This document shows, piece by piece, positions 59,093-64,000 of a DNA stretch of 64,000 bases. The notes beneath the pieces were generated by a model. The model saw only the letters and a program-made list of their open reading frames with translations, ran no database searches and was not told where the DNA came from. The translations under genes were made by a program, and so were the position numbers. The stretch is taken from contig OZ037934.1 in assembly GCA_964035575.1 (NCBI GenBank), positions 310,001 to 374,000 on the forward strand. Direction: 5' to 3'. The stretch comes from Rhynchopus sp. YZ270_cl-10 (taxonomy: Eukaryota; Euglenozoa; Diplonemea; Diplonemida; Diplonemidae). The stretch's first letter is position 1, and each line of letters opens with the position of its first letter.

Positions 59093-62000
59093 ATGGTACG
59101 AACAAATCTGATTCGCATTACACAACCAAGCGGTCAGAAGCCGAAGTCATTTCGTTCCCCTGCCTCCGCATCACCGTCCGCGACCAATGAAGGTGAAACT
59201 AAAAAAGCGGATCTCCAAAAACGTCTTTCCGAGGTCCATTACCCTCCTCCCCGAGGGAAGACTGCGTCTCAGCTGTTGCAGGATCGATTGGTGAAACGGT
59301 TTGGACCTGATGGACTTCCTATGTCTCCGAAAAGGAAGAGAATGGGGAAACGCATGGTTCGCAGACAGCGTATGAGGTTCAATGAGGACAGCAACCGTGA
59401 AGAGGAGATTTCTTGTGAAGAGGAAGAAGAATTTGAGGAAGAGGACTCAGAAGAAGCGGATATTGGAGAAGGTGGAATGCAAGACGAAGCAGACCTCCCC
59501 CCAGCGCTTCTCAAAAACCGGCAACTCCTAAAGGTAAAAGAAGAAGAAGAAGGGGAAGAAAGCGAAGAAGGCGACTCAGATGATTCCTCTTCCTCCTCCT
59601 CCTCAGCCAGCAGTCTTGACGAAGAAGGGGTAAAAAAAATCAAAAAACAGCGGCTTCCAATCTCCGAGTTGGGCCGGCTCTATTTTGAAGGAAAAGTATT
59701 GAGGCATTCTGGGTCAAGACATCAGAAGAAGGGTCTGATTGTTGTCGACTGCGCGAAAGGGTGTGCACAAATGTATGATAGATCAGGAAAACAATTCGGA
59801 AACCGTCCGGACCCTGGGTATCCTATCAAAAATGATATTGCTTCCTTGAAAATGCTTGAAGAGATCCGCCTTGGTGCGGGGAAAGCAGTTCGTCTTGGCC
59901 CCGCGATTTCTGAAACAGAGTACCTTTTTGGGTCATTCTTTTTGAGGAAAAATCAGAGGAGGAAGGAGATTGAAAAACAACGGAAGAAGGCGGAGGCAAA
60001 GGAGGCTCGCAAAATCGAGCTTGCGTCGATGAATCACTTGTCACATACCGGGGATGCGACTTTGTTTGGGCGCACTATGTTGAGCAGGGGAGCAAGCATT
60101 TTATCATCGTTCAGACCACGGAAGTTTTTACGGTACAAATCCCGACCAGACTACTCCATCAAACAGCAGGTTGCAGCGCAGGGGTACGTCATGCCAGAAT
60201 ACCCAACAGACGGCGAAAAAAGCGTTGTTCTCTTCCGTGCAGAATACAAATACGACTCTGCGCGCCGTCGTCTCCACAACGTCGTGGTGGATCCTCTCAT
60301 TGGCGACAAACTCCGCCCCCATCAGATCATTGGCATAAAATTTCTTTGGGATTGCGTAACCGGGGTGCGGGTTCCTGGATACCACGGCTGCATTCTTGCG
60401 GATGAAATGGGGTTGGGGAAATCGATTCAGGCGATCGCTTTGCTTTGGACCGCACTTCACCAATCGAAGTACGGAGAACCCCTTGCAAAGAAGGCGATTG
60501 TTGTGGCGCCTTCGTCGTTGGTTGACAATTGGTGTAATGAGTTTACCAAATGGCTTGGGGAAGATTCGGTGAATCCTTGCGCGATTGCACAGAGTAGCAC
60601 AAAGAGCGACCGTGTCCTCAATGCATTCGAGCAACGCCCCGAGAGCCGCGTCCTCGTCATCTCCTACGACCAGCTTCGGAAGTACGAAACCCGCATCCGC
60701 GAGCTCACCTCCGTTGGCCTCGTTATCTGCGACGAAGGACATCGTCTGAAAAACGCGGAAATCAAAACTACCAAAGCAGTTGACATGATCCCAACCACAC
60801 GGCGTGTCATCCTTTCGGGCACACCCTTGCAAAACGACCTCGGAGAATTCCACGCTATGGTAAATTTCTGCAACCCTGGAGTCGTCGGAAACCTTCAGAC
60901 CTTCAACACTGTCTTCAAAATTCCGATCATGGCGGGAAGAGAACCGACCTGCCCGGAGCAGGAACGCACAGTAGGGGAGAACCGGGCACATTACATTGCG
61001 ACACTCACGAATGCCTTCATCCTCCAGAGGAAGGCGACTGTTAATGAGAAATACCTTCCTTCGAAGATTGAGCAGACTATCTTTGTGCGCCCGTCTGCCC
61101 TGCAGAAGAAGCTCTATGGCGCAATCACAGCGAACCGAGACGACCTAATGGATATTGACGAAGAGCAAGAGAACAAACGTGGCTGTTCCCCTGCCTTGGT
61201 GACCATCACAACCCTGAAGAAGCTCTGCAACCACCCAGATATGATCATGGAAATTATCGAAGAAAAGGGCGGCATGAAAAAGATTCTCTCCCAATTCCCC
61301 AAAGGCTACAAAACGCACCAAGCAAAGCAAGGGGTCTGCGGGAAGATGGACTTTGTCTACGGGCTTCTCACGCAGCTCAAAGCAATGCCGGCACGCACCC
61401 GAGACAAGGTGGTGATTGTCAGCAACTACACCCAGGCGCTTCACGTCATCGCCTCGCTGTGCAAGCTTCTCGATGTAGCGTACTATCAACTTGACGGAGC
61501 GACCCCCATCAAAAAACGTCAACAGCTTGTCGATCAATTCAATGTCCAAGGAACAGCAGAAATCGTTTTCCTTCTTTCTTCCAAAGCTGGTGGAGTTGGG
61601 TTGAACTTGATTGGAGCGAATCGGTTGATCCTATACGACCCTGATTGGAACCCTGCAAACGATGCGCAGGCTATGGGGCGAGTCTGGCGTGATGGACAGA
61701 AGAAGAAGGTGTTCATTTACCGTCTCCTCACTACTGGGACCATCGAAGAGAAAATCTACCAACGACAGGTTTCCAAACAGGGGCTTTCCGCGAACATCAT
61801 GGACGCTACTGACCAATCGAAACAGCACTTCACGAACAACGATCTGAAATCTCTGTTCCTTCTCAAAGAAGACACCCAATGCGAGACACATGACCTCTTA
61901 GGCTGTAAATGTCAAATGACTGAGGCGCAAAAGCAAGCCGAAAAATCAAAGCCCGGCTACCGTCCCTTCAAAACCCACCAACACACCGGGCCAAGAATGG

Positions 62001-62296
62001 ATGAACTGAAAGGCTGGGACCACCTCGTGTCCGTCCAGAAAGGGAAGGATGAGGTTCTCAAGAAGTTTGGGGACAGCTGCGTGTCCTTTCTCTTTGCGAA
62101 TGAGCGTGTCAGTCAGCGTGAGGATTTCGTCAAAACCACAACAGCGTTGGGTGGGGATGTAAAAGGTATCGTCTGTGCAGATGACAACAACTCTGAAGAA
62201 GACGGGATCGAGCTTGATGAGGAGTCGGAAGAGGAAAACTCTGACTCAGAAGAAGAAGATTCAGACGAAGATTCAGAGGAATCATCTGAGGAATAA
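59093..62296 (+). CDS. RAD54: RAD54-like SNF2 DNA translocase
   Basis: 1067 residues. 1-190: basic then strongly acidic (long Glu and Ser runs). 400-980: SNF2 ATPase. LRPHQIIGIKFLWDCVTG, DEMGLGKS (Walker A, about 435), DEGHRLKN (about 547), SGTPLQND (about 575), and in the second RecA lobe SSKAGGVGLNLIGANR and AMGRVWRDGQKK (about 860) all match RAD54/RAD54B, as does THDLLGCKC near 943. RAD54 remodels DNA and RAD51 filaments during homologous recombination in the nucleus. It differs from typical RAD54 by the long acidic N-terminal block and the acidic C-terminal tail (about 1040-1067). The T/C tract lies directly before the ATG with no AG between, so the acceptor must be further upstream or the start may be later. 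Confidence 0.9.
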   Translation: MVRTNLIRITQPSGQKPKSFRSPASASPSATNEGETKKADLQKRLSEVHYPPPRGKTASQLLQDRLVKRFGPDGLPMSPKRKRMGKRMVRRQRMRFNEDSNREEEISCEEEEEFEEEDSEEADIGEGGMQDEADLPPALLKNRQLLKVKEEEEGEESEEGDSDDSSSSSSSASSLDEEGVKKIKKQRLPISELGRLYFEGKVLRHSGSRHQKKGLIVVDCAKGCAQMYDRSGKQFGNRPDPGYPIKNDIASLKMLEEIRLGAGKAVRLGPAISETEYLFGSFFLRKNQRRKEIEKQRKKAEAKEARKIELASMNHLSHTGDATLFGRTMLSRGASILSSFRPRKFLRYKSRPDYSIKQQVAAQGYVMPEYPTDGEKSVVLFRAEYKYDSARRRLHNVVVDPLIGDKLRPHQIIGIKFLWDCVTGVRVPGYHGCILADEMGLGKSIQAIALLWTALHQSKYGEPLAKKAIVVAPSSLVDNWCNEFTKWLGEDSVNPCAIAQSSTKSDRVLNAFEQRPESRVLVISYDQLRKYETRIRELTSVGLVICDEGHRLKNAEIKTTKAVDMIPTTRRVILSGTPLQNDLGEFHAMVNFCNPGVVGNLQTFNTVFKIPIMAGREPTCPEQERTVGENRAHYIATLTNAFILQRKATVNEKYLPSKIEQTIFVRPSALQKKLYGAITANRDDLMDIDEEQENKRGCSPALVTITTLKKLCNHPDMIMEIIEEKGGMKKILSQFPKGYKTHQAKQGVCGKMDFVYGLLTQLKAMPARTRDKVVIVSNYTQALHVIASLCKLLDVAYYQLDGATPIKKRQQLVDQFNVQGTAEIVFLLSSKAGGVGLNLIGANRLILYDPDWNPANDAQAMGRVWRDGQKKKVFIYRLLTTGTIEEKIYQRQVSKQGLSANIMDATDQSKQHFTNNDLKSLFLLKEDTQCETHDLLGCKCQMTEAQKQAEKSKPGYRPFKTHQHTGPRMDELKGWDHLVSVQKGKDEVLKKFGDSCVSFLFANERVSQREDFVKTTTALGGDVKGIVCADDNNSEEDGIELDEESEEENSDSEEEDSDEDSEESSEE

Positions 62297-63730
62297 AGGA
62301 AGGGCCTTTTTTTTTTTTTTTTTTTGTTTTTTGGTTTTTATTGCATTTTTTGGGGGTTTTGAACTCCAGAAAAATGTAGAATAGGAGAACAAAGGGCGGG
62401 GGGGTGAGAGAGAGTGAGAGAGAGAGATGGGGGAACTTTTGCTTTTTTGCTTTTTTTTTTTTTTTGAAGTTTGGTTTTGAGGATGGTGAAGGGGGTTTCA
62501 TAATTCAAAATTTTGTGCTTTTTTAGTTTGCACATTTTTTTTAGTTGAGGTGTCTGAATTAACAAACCCGCAAAACTCTACAAACTACATTTTGTTTTTT
62601 TTTTTTTTGTGTTTTTGTTGTCTGTCTGTTGTGCACACATGAATGGAATCTTATGCGTTCGAGAAGGGAAAAATGCTCAGAGCTCACAGAAAAGCGAGGT
62701 GTCTAACACATGATGAATTTTCAAAAAAAAATGAACTAGGCGACAAAGAAACCGGAGGCCATTTCTTGGCCATTTTTTGAGTGTATATTTTCCTGATCTC
62801 GTTTGTAGGTGGGGTGGTTTCGTTGTTTTTTCAAAACATCTGAACAACTAAAAATCCAGGGGGTTGGGGGGGAAATGCGGGAATATGGCTCGCAGTATGA
62901 CTTGGTGAATTGCAGCTAGGCACTTTTCTTTCTTTTATTTTTCATTTGCTTTTTTTTTTTTTGAAACCTTGGACGAACCGTGTCAACACAGGGCAACGGA
63001 AACATCTGCTCTTCACACGAGCCCCTGCTCTGAACACTATCCTGAGAATGGCCCGTCCTCAACCTCACTTTTCCCACCCCCTTTTTTACATTCTTTTTTG
63101 CAAAAAACTTCCTTATTCACAACACAGTGAGAGACGGCGAAACCAAGGTAAATTAAAAAAAAACCCCCCCCTTTTTCCCTCTTCAATTATGTTCCAAAGG
63201 TGACCAAGCAAACGAGAGGCTTAGGGTCATCTTCTGAACTCTTTTTTTGAAATTTTCCTCGCGCTTCTTAGGTGCTGTGTGGCTAGCTCCACGAGGAAAG
63301 CCAGAGATATCCCAAAGAAGAAGTAAATCGTGGCTGCAGCACTGTGATCGTAGTCTAAAAGAAAAAAAAAAACACATAGTGAAGTTCATCCTAGGGTGTC
63401 TACACTAACTAATACAACCAAGTTTTCAAAAAAAACAGACAAAAATTTTCTTTCAACACCCCCTGTCCGCCCCTTTCTGCCTCCCATTTCCCTCCTCCTC
63501 CTCCCTCCCTCCCACTCCCAAAACCCAAAACATAGAATTTTTGGGCAAAAAAAAAAAATGTTTTCTTCCCCCCTCCTTTTCACTTTTATTCCCCAACCTA
63601 CCCTACCCATATCCTACCCTCCCTTTGCTTCCCTCAAAAAAAAACCCCCAAAAGGGATTGTTTTATTTTTGTACACAAAAGAAAGTGGCTCCGTTTCTTC
63701 AACGTGAAGGCCGCTTTCAGGGCGACCACA
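62297..63730. other. intergenic region with A and H modules
   Basis: T tract and AG-rich 3' region, then a near-consensus family A hairpin (63197-63250) and a family H copy (63382-63435). A pyrimidine tract ends CTTTCAG at 63720. Confidence 0.6.
63197..63250 (+). repeat. family A module, near-consensus
   Basis: AAGGTGACCAAGC, loop AAACGAGAG, GCTTAGG, GTCATCTTCTGAAC, long T tract, later TTCTTAG. The outer stem is perfect apart from the usual G-U pair. Confidence 0.7.
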
Positions 63731-64000
63731 ATGGAAATGGAGGTTGTTCAGCATGACATGTCTTCTGCAGAAGGCACGCCACATGGCACACCACGTGGCC
63801 TCCCCGCAGAAGCTCTGTCCCCGCTCTCTGATGGAAACGACGAAGATCATTTGGGGTTGTCCCGAGCGTCGCATCCTGGGTCTTCAACGGACTGCGGGAA
63901 ACGGCTACCCCATGGTGGGGTGTGGATGACAACACTCTCGAACCTCCAGGCAGCCGAACAACCCCACCCCGCAGCCGCAAGGGGAACCCCTACTGGAGTG
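63731..64000 (+). CDS. 3'-truncated hypothetical protein
   Basis: A frame beginning ATGGAAATGGAG stays open for 90 codons to the end of the window, so the stop lies outside. CTTTCAG with AG at 63719-63720 stands 10 bases upstream, matching the other gene starts. The visible part is Gly/Pro/Ser/His-rich with acidic patches (EGTPHGTPRG, DGNDEDH) and looks like a disordered N-terminus; no family is recognisable. The GC content jump at 63700 supports coding sequence. Confidence 0.55.
   Translation, partial: MEMEVVQHDMSSAEGTPHGTPRGLPAEALSPLSDGNDEDHLGLSRASHPGSSTDCGKRLPHGGVWMTTLSNLQAAEQPHPAAARGTPTGV

Noticed and set aside
1-64000. CRISPR arrays, bacterial operators, riboswitches or terminators
   Set aside because: No repeat-spacer array; gene structure is eukaryotic. 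Hairpin plus T tract resembles a bacterial terminator but recurs upstream of splice acceptors.

Overview
The window is nuclear DNA of a eukaryote, most likely a euglenozoan (kinetoplastid or diplonemid side). Three lines of evidence support this. (1) The gene at 1688-3640 closely resembles BILBO1, the flagellar-pocket-collar scaffold known from kinetoplastids: conserved N-terminal domain, two EF-hands, long coiled coil. (2) Every host protein gene I can support lies on the + strand across 64 kb, as in the one-directional polycistronic gene clusters of Euglenozoa. (3) Most genes are single long reading frames whose start lies close behind a pyrimidine tract and an AG, as expected for spliced-leader trans-splicing. 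I saw no spliced-leader gene, so the lineage below Euglenozoa is open. A few ordinary GT-AG introns also seem present; the best is in the channel gene.

Layout: a 5'-truncated membrane protein (1-546) and a doubtful small frame (952-1314); BILBO1-like (1688-3640); an unrecognised protein (4590-5750); a tyrosine-recombinase retrotransposon on the minus strand (7545-10279); a cyclic-nucleotide-binding-domain potassium channel with one intron (10819-14520); a type I membrane protein with propeller-like repeats (17409-19109); about 8.5 kb without genes, ending in a giant foldback element around two satellites (25213-26760); a ubiquitin-like/WD-repeat protein inside rearranged duplicated flanks (27926-29044); a second type I membrane protein (31028-32689); a nitronate monooxygenase (33652-34698); a large ankyrin-repeat protein (35923-40260); a P-loop kinase (41103-41954) followed at once by a MITE; a myristoylation-motif protein kinase with a CAP-Gly-like insert (44333-47026); a 9.6 kb gene-poor stretch with a 1.2 kb palindrome, a GGGCCA satellite and an LSU rRNA fragment; an unrecognised protein (56687-58009); a RAD54-like translocase (59093-62296); and a 3'-truncated gene at the right edge (63731-64000).

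The genes do not form one pathway. The most interesting feature is between them: many short hairpin modules, all found in the same orientation as the genes. Several share the loop ACGAGAG, a base-paired outer stem of the type AAGRTG / CATCTT, and a pyrimidine tract just downstream. One copy (17344-17406) runs directly into a splice acceptor and start codon. Compensatory changes in the stems suggest selection on RNA structure. They may be trans-splicing or 3'-end signals of a polycistron, or a SINE-like family spread into that role.
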